Position numbers and translations under genes: made by a program
Source: Syntrophaceae bacterium UBA1163
GTDB taxonomy: Bacteria > Desulfobacterota > BSN033 > UBA1163
Direction: 5' to 3'
Assembly: GCA_002311635.1 (NCBI GenBank)
Contig: DBZJ01000057.1
Coordinates: 1-12,266 of the forward strand
DNA length: 12,266 nt
Part shown: positions 5,962 to 12,266 of the stretch, one piece after another
Layout of the letters: every line of letters starts with the position of its first letter
Position numbering within the stretch: position 1 is the stretch's first letter
The notes under the pieces: generated by a model
Seen by the model: the letters and a program-made list of their open reading frames with translations, nothing else
What the model was told of the DNA's origin: nothing
The model's database searches: none

Positions 5962-5979
5962 GTGTGATATCCGATGTAT
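5936..5979. promoter_or_regulatory. Inverted-repeat operator around the cas1 operon promoter
   Basis: ATACATCGG (5936-5944) and CCGATGTAT (5971-5979) are perfect 9-base inverted repeats 26 bases apart. On the minus strand one arm lies just upstream of the -35 box and the other overlaps the -10 box, a usual repressor layout. A related half-site, TTACATCCGG, occurs at 6237-6246 ahead of the plus-strand operon. Autoregulation by the MerR-like protein is the simplest guess. Confidence 0.5.
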
Positions 5980-6321
5980 TGCGATTGCTTATGATCGGCT
6001 TTTGCTTTTGAGACTGCCTTTCGGAGGTGGGAAAGACAGAGGGAGGTCAAACCTCCGGCAAAAAGCAAAGAATACGGCAGGCGATCAGCCGGGCATTGAA
6101 CACTCAGTTTTAAGTTCCCCGGTTACCTCGACCTTCGGAAATCGCCCCGCAGGTCAAAAAAATCAAAAAAAAAGTTACACCAAAACCTGATGGTTGAATT
6201 GTCTATCATCCTGGCTAGTTACCAGTTTTTTCTTCGTTACATCCGGTATCGCAACAGCGAAATTACGGGAGTGTGACGTGATAAAAAAAAGGACGTAAAA
6301 AGAGAATGGGAGGCAAGGTGT
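5980..6321. other. Divergent intergenic region
   Basis: I see no supported gene here. It contains a small perfect hairpin, GGAGGT / ACCTCC (6042-6056), nested in an imperfect inverted repeat (TTTGCTTTTG at 6001-6010 against CAAAAAGCAAAG at 6059-6070), which could be a structured leader or RNA. A-tracts at about 6156-6175 and 6283-6291 could bend DNA. The promoter of the plus-strand genes should lie between 6190 and 6300, but I see no strong pair of boxes. Confidence 0.4.
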
Positions 6322-6732
6322 ATGAAACAAAGCCCGGACCGAATGCCAGTAATATTGCCGATTAGTCAACTACGAAAATTAGGTGGACTGGCGAAGAGAC
6401 GTGGGATGCGTTCTTTAAACCCGATAGCTCAGGAGTTTTTTAATTGGGGATTTCAAACGTTCTGTGAGGAAGTAAAGCACTCGATCAGGTATATGACTGG
6501 TTTACGTGAATCCGATAGGATATTGGAGGTAATTTCGAAAGGACCTGGCAAGCTGGACTGCATAGATGGAAGAAGGCATAAACATATATTCTATTTCGCA
6601 AGCACGTACATTTACAATTTACAATGTATAGCTTCGGGAATACCTAAGACTTCGTTATTTATTTTGGTTATGTGGTTCTTTCGATTGAAGTTAGATCAGT
6701 TTTGCAAAGCCATTTCGGGTAAGAGTCAGTAA
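6322..6732 (+). CDS. Small protein with ribbon-helix-helix-like N-terminus
   Basis: This encodes 136 residues from an ATG at 6322 with GGGAGG 8 bases upstream. Residues 8-48 fit the ribbon-helix-helix pattern of Arc/CopG-type regulators: a short strand (MPVILPIS), helix one (QLRKLGGLAKRRGM), a turn (SLNPIA), then helix two (EFFNWGFQTFCEEV). The match is by pattern only. The C-terminal half has several aromatic residues and a hydrophobic helix near 108-120 (TSLFILVMWFF), perhaps for oligomerisation. It is the first plus-strand gene after the divergent region; the 207-base gap to the next gene contains a predicted small RNA on the other strand. A DNA-binding regulator of the element is the best guess. 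Confidence 0.6.
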   Translation: MKQSPDRMPVILPISQLRKLGGLAKRRGMRSLNPIAQEFFNWGFQTFCEEVKHSIRYMTGLRESDRILEVISKGPGKLDCIDGRRHKHIFYFASTYIYNLQCIASGIPKTSLFILVMWFFRLKLDQFCKAISGKSQ

Positions 6733-6737
6733 ACGAA

Positions 6738-6862
6738 CCAAAAGAAAATCCGCTCTGATTCATCTTTGGAAGGGACTAATCAGGCGGATTTCTCAAAGGG
6801 AGTGAACAGGCTGGATTGCCTATTCATTTGATGCTTCAGGGCTTTTTTATGCCCATTGGACA
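6738..6862 (-). ncRNA. Predicted small RNA of about 125 nt
   Basis: A promoter at 6897-6869 points leftward, and an intrinsic terminator (6791-6746 followed by TTTTCTTTT) ends the transcript just short of the 6322-6732 gene. Between them are two more hairpins, GGGC / GCCC (6839-6854) and AGGC / GCCT (6808-6821). No ribosome binding site or sizeable reading frame exists on this strand. The layout of promoter, stem-loops and terminator is that of a regulatory RNA, such as those controlling plasmid copy number. The target is unknown. Confidence 0.5.
6746..6791 (-). terminator. Intrinsic terminator of the predicted small RNA (possibly bidirectional)
   Basis: AAATCCGC, one bulged base, then CTGATT (6746-6760) pairs with AATCAGGCGGATTT (6778-6791) around a 17-base loop. 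On the minus strand TTTTCTTTT follows. On the plus strand the tail is only TTTCTC, so termination of the 6322-6732 transcript would be weaker. Confidence 0.65.
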
Positions 6863-6868
6863 TTTTTA

Positions 6869-6897
6869 TCTATAGCATATTGTGAGGTGACAGTCAA
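6869..6897 (-). promoter_or_regulatory. Strong sigma-70-like promoter on the minus strand
   Basis: TTGACT (6897-6892) and TATAGA (6874-6869) are 17 bases apart. This is the best match to a housekeeping promoter that I noticed in the window. It faces away from the 6940 gene and would produce the predicted small RNA. Confidence 0.6.
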
Positions 6898-6939
6898 CAT
6901 ATAAATATCACTTTATGTAAGAGCGGGAGGGAACATAAA

Positions 6940-7476
6940 ATGGCTAAGAAGAACATACCGCCTAGTGTTCAAGAGGCTATAGCAAAAGCTCAAGAACAAT
7001 ATGAGCGTGCATGGTCGAATAAGAAGTCCACGAGTCGGTTCTCAATAAAATACGCTACCTCTTTCGAGTACCTTGAACAGGAATCGGCGAAGGGTCGTTT
7101 CAATCCTCAAAGCAGTACGGGCAAACGCATTCTTCGCGATATCAGGGAGGGTCATGCAACGTTCGATTTGGCTAGTATGCGCGGGCACGGACGCCCCTGG
7201 ACCGTAAAGGGACTGTTTGATGAACAAGGCAAGCTCTCTGAAGTGGAACTCAAGAACCGGCGGCAGGCGAGCTTGTGGGGTGACTATTATAATGCTCTTC
7301 AAAAATTCCGAAAAGGCGACACAAACGCATTAAAGCCCTTCGTTGGTAAGAGCTACGTTGATGCGGACAGCAAGAAACACGAGTTCCCCACGGACTTCGA
7401 TACTCTTTACCGATTGGACAAAGCCGGGGAAATTCCACACGGCGACGAAATAAGTCTTAGCAGCCGGGCTGCTTAA
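6940..7476 (+). CDS. Basic protein of unknown function
   Basis: This encodes 178 residues from an ATG with GGGAGG 8-9 bases upstream. It is soluble, rich in Lys, Arg and Gln, without cysteines or membrane segments. The N-terminus is a long amphipathic helix (VQEAIAKAQEQYERAW); a basic middle follows (RILRDIREG, then SMRGHGRPWTVKGLF). Near residues 135-165 is a compact motif, GKSYVDADSKKHEFPTDFD, then LYRLDKAGEI. I have a vague memory of comparable C-terminal motifs in small proteins of integrated elements, but cannot name a family. It heads a tight gene run (gaps of 19, 27, 31 and 16 bases) leading to the polymerase, so a role in replication or transfer of the element is plausible. Confidence 0.7.
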   Translation: MAKKNIPPSVQEAIAKAQEQYERAWSNKKSTSRFSIKYATSFEYLEQESAKGRFNPQSSTGKRILRDIREGHATFDLASMRGHGRPWTVKGLFDEQGKLSEVELKNRRQASLWGDYYNALQKFRKGDTNALKPFVGKSYVDADSKKHEFPTDFDTLYRLDKAGEIPHGDEISLSSRAA

Positions 7477-7495
7477 AACGGGAGGCTAAGTTCAC

Positions 7496-7747
7496 ATGAG
7501 CAAAATCATAGAATTTCCAGCTATTCAAAATCGCCACCATAAGAAAGGTTCTCCTAGACAAAAGCAATCGAGACTTGTTGTGGAATCATGCCCTTCATGT
7601 AAACGGGATAACCTGGAGCTTCATACACTTTTTGCGAGCGCGGGAGGTACGCCATGGTTCGGTTTACGTTTATGCCGCGATTGCTGGAGTGTTCGTTTCG
7701 GCGTGGATTTGGACGATCCGATCCCATTGAGTGATAGGCCTTGGTAA
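7496..7747 (+). CDS. Small zinc-ribbon protein
   Basis: This encodes 83 residues from an ATG with GGGAGG about 9 bases upstream. A basic N-terminal tail (HHKKGSPRQKQSR) precedes two CxxC knuckles, C32/C35 and C60/C63, 24 residues apart, which is a treble-clef or zinc-ribbon arrangement. The second knuckle, RLCRDCW, resembles QLCKNCH and ILCLNCL in the next gene, so the two proteins may share a zinc module. It probably binds nucleic acid or a partner protein. It lies between the 6940-7476 and 7775-8554 genes in one presumed operon. Confidence 0.75.
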   Translation: MSKIIEFPAIQNRHHKKGSPRQKQSRLVVESCPSCKRDNLELHTLFASAGGTPWFGLRLCRDCWSVRFGVDLDDPIPLSDRPW

Positions 7748-7774
7748 CAAAACCTGGAAGAAAGACGGTTTGAT

Positions 7775-8554
7775 ATGAACATCCGCGAATCAATAATTTA
7801 TTCTGAAGCGATTGAACATGAAGATGATGATGTCTTGATCCATCAGATTATGACAAGTTCTCATAACCGGAAATGTGAGAGATGCCCTGAAGTCGAGCTT
7901 GTACCAGGAACCTTGCTCGAAGTTCACCATGGGCCTTACTGTCATGAGGGATGGACGGAACAGCTATGCAAAAACTGCCATCAAAAAGTGTCTTTCGACC
8001 AGGACTATTGGCCCGAAGATGTCAGGAAAAAGGACCGTAGCTTTGAAGAAAAGCAATCCGCGATTTGCCTTGGCATATTTAATCGTCTGATGTCCCTTTA
8101 CCCGCATGACCCCTCCGTTACACCTTTCATTACTCAGCAACAAAGAAACCTGGAAGTGATTTATAGGTTCCATGAACGGGCGGATGCTCAAGTCCGGACC
8201 CTGGAACGTAAAATCGCTCGGCATGGCGAGAATTCGAGTTGCAAAATCTGCGGGGAAGCGGATCACAGAGCATTGACTGATAAAGCTCCGTCAAAAAAAG
8301 CGACCCGCTTCATCCGGCGAACTATGGGGCTAAAGAGCAGCAAAACGATACTCTGTTTGAATTGCTTAGCTAAACTGCCTTTTGCTCGAATTTATTGGGC
8401 GGAAGCATTCCGAGCTAAAGAGCGGTCCTATCTCCCCGCTTTGTTAACCGTTCTTCAGGAAATACCCAACAGATTAAAACTACATCATTCATTCAGCGAG
8501 TTCTTTCCCCACACTCAAAAAAGGCTTGCTTTGCTGTGTGAACTTAAAGAGTGA
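7775..8554 (+). CDS. Duplicated zinc-finger protein, HNH-like first half
   Basis: This encodes 259 residues. The ribosome binding site is weak (GGAAG about 14 bases upstream), so coupling to the previous gene is likely. The protein is an internal duplication. Residues 34-105 and 156-231 both run CxxC, 27 or 34 residues, LCxNC, then KxxFxxxYWxExxRxKxRS. In the first half the insert contains H51-H52 (LLEVHHGPY) and C65xxC68-H69, the zinc and His layout of HNH endonucleases. The canonical middle Asn before the second knuckle is absent (Trp there), and the second half has no HH. It may be a diverged HNH nuclease with a structural repeat, or purely a zinc-binding DNA protein. HNH proteins are usual companions of Cas1 and PolB in casposons, which favours a nuclease ancestry. 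Confidence 0.75.
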   Translation: MNIRESIIYSEAIEHEDDDVLIHQIMTSSHNRKCERCPEVELVPGTLLEVHHGPYCHEGWTEQLCKNCHQKVSFDQDYWPEDVRKKDRSFEEKQSAICLGIFNRLMSLYPHDPSVTPFITQQQRNLEVIYRFHERADAQVRTLERKIARHGENSSCKICGEADHRALTDKAPSKKATRFIRRTMGLKSSKTILCLNCLAKLPFARIYWAEAFRAKERSYLPALLTVLQEIPNRLKLHHSFSEFFPHTQKRLALLCELKE

Positions 8555-8585
8555 GAAATACCTGCTTTTTTCTTGAGGAAATAAT

Positions 8586-8711
8586 TTGGCGGATAAATCT
8601 CGCTCAAAAAGAGCGACCAAAGCCCCCCCTAAAGGCGAAACCACAAGCGGAAACGCCGCTTCCGCCGCTTCCGCTTCCGTTTTGGCTTTTGGGACGGTTG
8701 AACCCTGTTAA
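8586..8711 (+). CDS. Possible 41-residue basic peptide upstream of polB
   Basis: This is a TTG start with GAGGA 6 bases upstream and a TAA overlapping the region of the polB ribosome binding site. The peptide starts MADKSRSKRATKAPPKG and continues into an Ala/Ser-rich stretch encoded by near-repeats of GCTTCC. It would be lysine-rich, disordered and Ala/Ser-rich. It fits the spacing of the operon, but the short length, TTG start and simple composition make it uncertain. The same bases form hairpins (CGCTC / GAGCG near 8609-8623; AAGCGGAA / TTCCGCTT at 8645-8676), so this may instead be a structured leader controlling polB. Confidence 0.35.
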   Translation: MADKSRSKRATKAPPKGETTSGNAASAASASVLAFGTVEPC

Positions 8712-8727
8712 AAAGAAGGACCAAATT

Positions 8728-11700
8728 ATGAGAGACATTCAAATAGCTGTTAGAGCACACACTAAATTCACTCCAGCGAAAGCCAAAGAGCGGGGTTCAG
8801 GTAAGGGCAACGGCAAAACAAAAGAAGAAAAGCCCCTTCCCGCATACGGCAAGCGAGTAATGGTTCTCGACACGGAAACCACTGTAGAGGAACTGCAAAA
8901 TCTGACCTTCGGGCAGGCTTGGATTTTTGAAGGCAAAGGAAAAGAGCAAGCACGTACTGAGAAGGGACCAAAATTGAGGTACCTTTTCCATGCAGATGAC
9001 CTGTCCGTAAAGGACTTGGAGACCCTGAAGCAATACGCGAACGATAAGGGATTAATCCGGCTTACCCGGACGGATTTCTTGGACACAGTATTCTTCACGG
9101 AGATTTGGAAACGCGGCACTTTGCTTGTTTGTTTCAATTTGCCGTTCGACCTTTCCAGGCTTGCTATTGGAGTGAAGACCCGCGAGAAAGACAAGAACAA
9201 GGACAAGTTCGAGTTCTTCTTCTCCGATAACAAGCACAAGCCGCGTATTATGGTCAAACCCATCGACAGCAAAAAAGCCTTTGTCGAGTTCCACGGTTCA
9301 TATCACAACACTTTCAAGGGCCGGTTTCTCGACCTGAAAACCCTCGTGTTTGCTCTTACCAATGAATCTCACTCTCTTGAATCCGCTTGCAAAGCTTTTC
9401 ATTGCGAGTGCGAAAAGCAAAAAACCGAAGAGCACGGCATAATTACCCCTGGATACCTCGATTACAATACAACCGACATGTTGATTACGTGGAGTTTATA
9501 CTGCGCGGTTAAAACGGAATTCGACAAGCACACCATCGTCGATCATGACGGCAAACCCCTTGAGGCGGGAAAGGCTTACTCTCCGGCTTCCATTGGCAAG
9601 GCTTATTACCGGGCGATGGGAATACAGCCCTTTGAAGGCCGGCAACCTGACTTTCCGCCTGAGATAATGGGATACGCCATGACCGCCTACTTCGGCGGAA
9701 GAAGCGAATGTCATTATCGCTGTAAGCCTGTCAAAGTGTACCATACAGATATTACCAGCATGTACCCTTCCGTCTTCACTCTTCAGGGCCTTTGGGATTG
9801 GGTAATAGCCAAAAAGCTCTACGTCGAGGAAGCAACCGAAGGGTTTCGCTCCTTTGTTGACGGGCTGACGATTGAGAGTCTTTTGGAACAGGAAATTTGG
9901 AAGCAAATTACCGGCCTGGTTCTCATAAAACCTGACGGTGATTTGTTGCCTGTGCGGGGGGATTATTCGAAAGATACCGGCTACCAGATCGGCCTGAATC
10001 ACCTGACGGTTTTCGACAATGTGCTAAAAGCCGAAGGAACGGAAGGCATGTGGTTCACATTGGCGGATGTAGCAGCAGCTAAAATTCTGACCGGCAAGAC
10101 TCCTGAAATTCTAAAGGCGTACCGAATAAAGTCAAGCAAGGGCAAGCAGGATGGATTAAAGCCAGTTAAACTTCGCGGGCAAATTGACGTTCACGCGAAG
10201 AATAATTTTTTCAAAAATGTAATCGAAATGAGGATACCGATTAAAAAAGAAGCCAAACAAGCAGGAAACCCTGAAAAAGATGCTATGCAGACGTTTCTTA
10301 AGATTTTGGCGAACAGTACAAGCTATGGCGTATACATCGAACTAAACAGGGTTGAATTGAAGAAGGAAGGCAGTATCGAGTATTTCGGTCTAAGCCGCAT
10401 TACACCCAAACAGGATAAAGAATACGAGGAACACGGAAAATTTTACAATCCCCTGATTGCTGTCATGATTACAGGAGCAGCAAGGTTGATTCTTGCCATG
10501 ATGCAAAAGAGCGTAGAGGACCGGGGCGGCACGTTCGCTTTTTGCGATACCGATTCGATGAGCATAGCCGATCTAAAAAACGATGACCCCGAAAAAATCG
10601 GACGGGAAGTTATTGAAAGGTTCAAGGCCCTTGTTCCTTATGACCGGAATATCGTGGGGGAGAATGCCAGTTTGCTCGAAGCTGAGGATTGTAATTGGGA
10701 TCGAAAGGATTGGACGAAAGACGAGGACGGCGGAAATCTCAACTCCGGCAAATACTTTGATCTTTATTGCTACATGATTTCCGCTAAACGGTACGTCATG
10801 TACAATCTGGTTTCAGACAAGCAAGGCAATCAGCAAATCGTCATCCGCAAAAAATCCGATCACGGCTTAGGACACTTGCTTTCGCCAATTGAGAGCGGGA
10901 AAAGAACCGATTGGGTAAAAGAGGTTTGGAAGTACATTCTATCCATCGGGCATAGTTTGCCATATACCGAACCTGACTGGTTCCACGAATTTCCGGCGTT
11001 TGCACAATTGACGGTATCGAAGCCGTCTATTTACAGGCTGCTTAACCCTGAGCTGGATATCCCGTATAGTCAGCAAATAAAACCCTTTAACTTTATTCTG
11101 AGTGTTCATCCGGAACATGGACTTTTGCATTTAGGCAATAATACCGTTCAGGAGTTCTATTGCAAAAAATACGAGAAAATAGGGCAAGAACAATGTAACA
11201 ATCAAACTGCATGCGGGTTTTCAAAAACTTGCCTTGCAAACCGTCACATATTTCCTGTCTCCCCTTTCAGAGGGAAAAGGGACTTCCCCAATTGGGCTGA
11301 GTTTCCTTTCATCGACAAAACTACCAAACAGTCACTTCGAGGCAAACTGATTCTATCGAATAACCGAAGCCTACAGTGTCTGAAAAGAGAGGAAGAGAAA
11401 CGATTAGCGGAAATAGACCAAAAGGTCACAGAAGATATGGAACGGTATTGTCCCGGCCTTGAAGGTACTGGGTACGAACAGGAGTTCAACCGGCAAGTTC
11501 GAAGCATGCGGAAATGGTTTAAGGTATCTGATGATCTTCCGGATACCAGCGGGTTAATTGTAGTCAAAACCATATTCGATTTCATCGAAAAGTATTCCGA
11601 TCATCCTGAATCAAAATACGATGACCTCGAAGGGAACATATGCAACCCCAGGACAAAGGGTCTGCTCAAGCCTACTCATTTGCAGGTAAAGTCCATAATC

Positions 11701-12266
11701 CATATCGGCAAGGAAGCTGAGACGATTCAGGATGAAGAGGAACAGGCTATTTTGCCAGAAGAAATGCGTGATGCGGTTAAAGCATATCAGCGTGTTTCGA
11801 AAATGACTTATCGGCAATTAAGAAAGCACGCTCTGGAAACTTATGAGGCTCTTCCCGAAATTGAATCAATCAAAAATCTGAAAAAAGCAGGCATCAAATC
11901 CGATTCCTTTACCGACTGGGATAAAGAGACAGTCAAGGAACTTATGAAGCGTTTTCCTGGCATGATTCGCAAAACCGGCAATTATTCCGTTGACGTAGCC
12001 GCCCAAGATTTAGGCCTCGAATCAAGTGACGCTTTCATAAAGAAGTTATTTTCGGTTCCTTCCAGGGATGATTTTATCCGTTCACATATCGAGGAAGAAT
12101 GTAATTATGCAGGGATAGACCTGGAAACATTCGATTGGGTAAATCTCAGGTCCACGTTAAAAGACGGCCTGAGAGAAAAAGGAATCACGCAAAAAAGTTT
12201 CGGGGAAAAATTAGATGTTCCCCTGAAAACCTTTGAAGATTGGCTTGTTAACCGGCATGCAATAAT
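8728..12266 (+). CDS. Large family B DNA polymerase with 3'-5' exonuclease, cut by window end
   Basis: 1179 codons are visible without a stop. The ATG at 8728 has AAGAAGGA 7 bases upstream. The exonuclease motifs are complete: Exo I D48-T-E50 (VMVLDTETT), Exo II N137 to D141 (FNLPFD), Exo III Y246 to D250 (YNTTD). The polymerase motifs are complete: motif A at D341 (YHTDITSMYPS), motif B at K525 to G534 (KILANSTSYG), motif C at D607/D609 (FCDTDS), KxY at K687-R-Y689. It should be an active proofreading replicase. The region between motifs A and B (about 184 residues) is longer than in phi29-like enzymes. A further 480 residues follow the polymerase core: a cysteine cluster (C812, C823, C829, C835), charged helical segments, and an HTH-like end (residues about 1140-1176, with GITQKSFGEKLDVPLKTFED). 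In casposons PolB replicates the element; here it is last in the plus-strand operon and probably the partner of Cas1. Confidence 0.95.
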   Translation, partial: MRDIQIAVRAHTKFTPAKAKERGSGKGNGKTKEEKPLPAYGKRVMVLDTETTVEELQNLTFGQAWIFEGKGKEQARTEKGPKLRYLFHADDLSVKDLETLKQYANDKGLIRLTRTDFLDTVFFTEIWKRGTLLVCFNLPFDLSRLAIGVKTREKDKNKDKFEFFFSDNKHKPRIMVKPIDSKKAFVEFHGSYHNTFKGRFLDLKTLVFALTNESHSLESACKAFHCECEKQKTEEHGIITPGYLDYNTTDMLITWSLYCAVKTEFDKHTIVDHDGKPLEAGKAYSPASIGKAYYRAMGIQPFEGRQPDFPPEIMGYAMTAYFGGRSECHYRCKPVKVYHTDITSMYPSVFTLQGLWDWVIAKKLYVEEATEGFRSFVDGLTIESLLEQEIWKQITGLVLIKPDGDLLPVRGDYSKDTGYQIGLNHLTVFDNVLKAEGTEGMWFTLADVAAAKILTGKTPEILKAYRIKSSKGKQDGLKPVKLRGQIDVHAKNNFFKNVIEMRIPIKKEAKQAGNPEKDAMQTFLKILANSTSYGVYIELNRVELKKEGSIEYFGLSRITPKQDKEYEEHGKFYNPLIAVMITGAARLILAMMQKSVEDRGGTFAFCDTDSMSIADLKNDDPEKIGREVIERFKALVPYDRNIVGENASLLEAEDCNWDRKDWTKDEDGGNLNSGKYFDLYCYMISAKRYVMYNLVSDKQGNQQIVIRKKSDHGLGHLLSPIESGKRTDWVKEVWKYILSIGHSLPYTEPDWFHEFPAFAQLTVSKPSIYRLLNPELDIPYSQQIKPFNFILSVHPEHGLLHLGNNTVQEFYCKKYEKIGQEQCNNQTACGFSKTCLANRHIFPVSPFRGKRDFPNWAEFPFIDKTTKQSLRGKLILSNNRSLQCLKREEEKRLAEIDQKVTEDMERYCPGLEGTGYEQEFNRQVRSMRKWFKVSDDLPDTSGLIVVKTIFDFIEKYSDHPESKYDDLEGNICNPRTKGLLKPTHLQVKSIIHIGKEAETIQDEEEQAILPEEMRDAVKAYQRVSKMTYRQLRKHALETYEALPEIESIKNLKKAGIKSDSFTDWDKETVKELMKRFPGMIRKTGNYSVDVAAQDLGLESSDAFIKKLFSVPSRDDFIRSHIEEECNYAGIDLETFDWVNLRSTLKDGLREKGITQKSFGEKLDVPLKTFEDWLVNRHAI

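Noticed and set aside
5877..6068. N-terminal extension of the MerR-like protein to 6068
   Set aside because: No ribosome binding site at the upstream starts, and the segment contains the promoter and inverted repeat; the HTH domain begins right after the ATG at 5876.
7775..8554. Firm call as an HNH endonuclease
   Set aside because: The HH pair and C..C-H are present, but the central Asn is missing and the second half lacks HH, so only HNH-like is justified.
8739..10002. Long minus-strand open frames at 8739-9272 and 9496-10002
   Set aside because: Both are antisense to the polymerase, whose motifs run through this region; they are shadow frames.
8728..12266. Assignment as a protein-primed (phi29-type) polymerase
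   Set aside because: The interval between motifs A and B is long, but I cannot identify the TPR insertions by eye and no terminal-protein gene is visible.

Overview
The window looks bacterial. Most genes are preceded by purine-rich Shine-Dalgarno sequences (AGGAGG, GGGAGG, AAGGAG) at normal spacing, starts are ATG, GTG or TTG, and GC is moderate. The strong Shine-Dalgarno signals and TTG/GTG starts would suit a Bacillota-like host, but no phylogenetic marker gene is present and I hold that only weakly. Everything here looks accessory; there are no housekeeping genes, tRNAs or rRNAs.

Right two thirds (about 3.7-12.3 kb): a casposon-like module. On the minus strand a MerR-like HTH protein (4848-5876) is followed 27 bases later by a complete stand-alone Cas1 integrase (3717-4820), with catalytic Glu, His and Glu present and no cas2, effector cas gene or CRISPR array nearby. 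Divergent from these, on the plus strand, run a ribbon-helix-helix-like protein, an unknown basic protein, a small zinc-ribbon protein, a duplicated zinc-finger/HNH-like protein, a possible 41-residue basic peptide, and a very large family B DNA polymerase (8728 to the window end, still open). The polymerase keeps all exonuclease motifs and polymerase motifs A, B, C and KxY. It also carries a long C-terminal extension with a cysteine cluster and a terminal HTH-like segment. Cas1 plus PolB plus HNH-like and HTH proteins is the gene set of casposons (Cas1-driven self-synthesising transposons), which are described mainly from archaea. A strong minus-strand promoter followed by a hairpin terminator predicts a small RNA of about 125 nt between the plus-strand genes.

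Left third (about 0.18-3.7 kb, directly downstream of cas1): an array of small gene cassettes in mixed orientation. Each cassette is bounded by related sequence elements built on AACTGGACA/TGTCCAGTT. A dyad element with a TGTTGTA core (E) lies upstream of the first gene of every cassette, and a 95-base element (R) begins at the stop codon of the last gene of every cassette. This holds for all three cassettes: 3706 down to 3009 with one gene, 1731 up to 2962 with two genes, and 1168 down to 181 with two genes. Four of the five cassette genes encode small membrane-anchored proteins of unknown function. The heptamer CTGGACA/TGTCCAG occurs repeatedly in this third and, by eye, not in the right two thirds. 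The sites do not fit the canonical integron attC rule.

The most interesting reading is a bacterial Cas1-PolB element sitting beside, and possibly maintaining, an integron-like array of gene cassettes with its own type of boundary site. The Cas1 and PolB assignments and the repeat architecture are seen directly; the functional link between Cas1 and the cassettes is inference from proximity.
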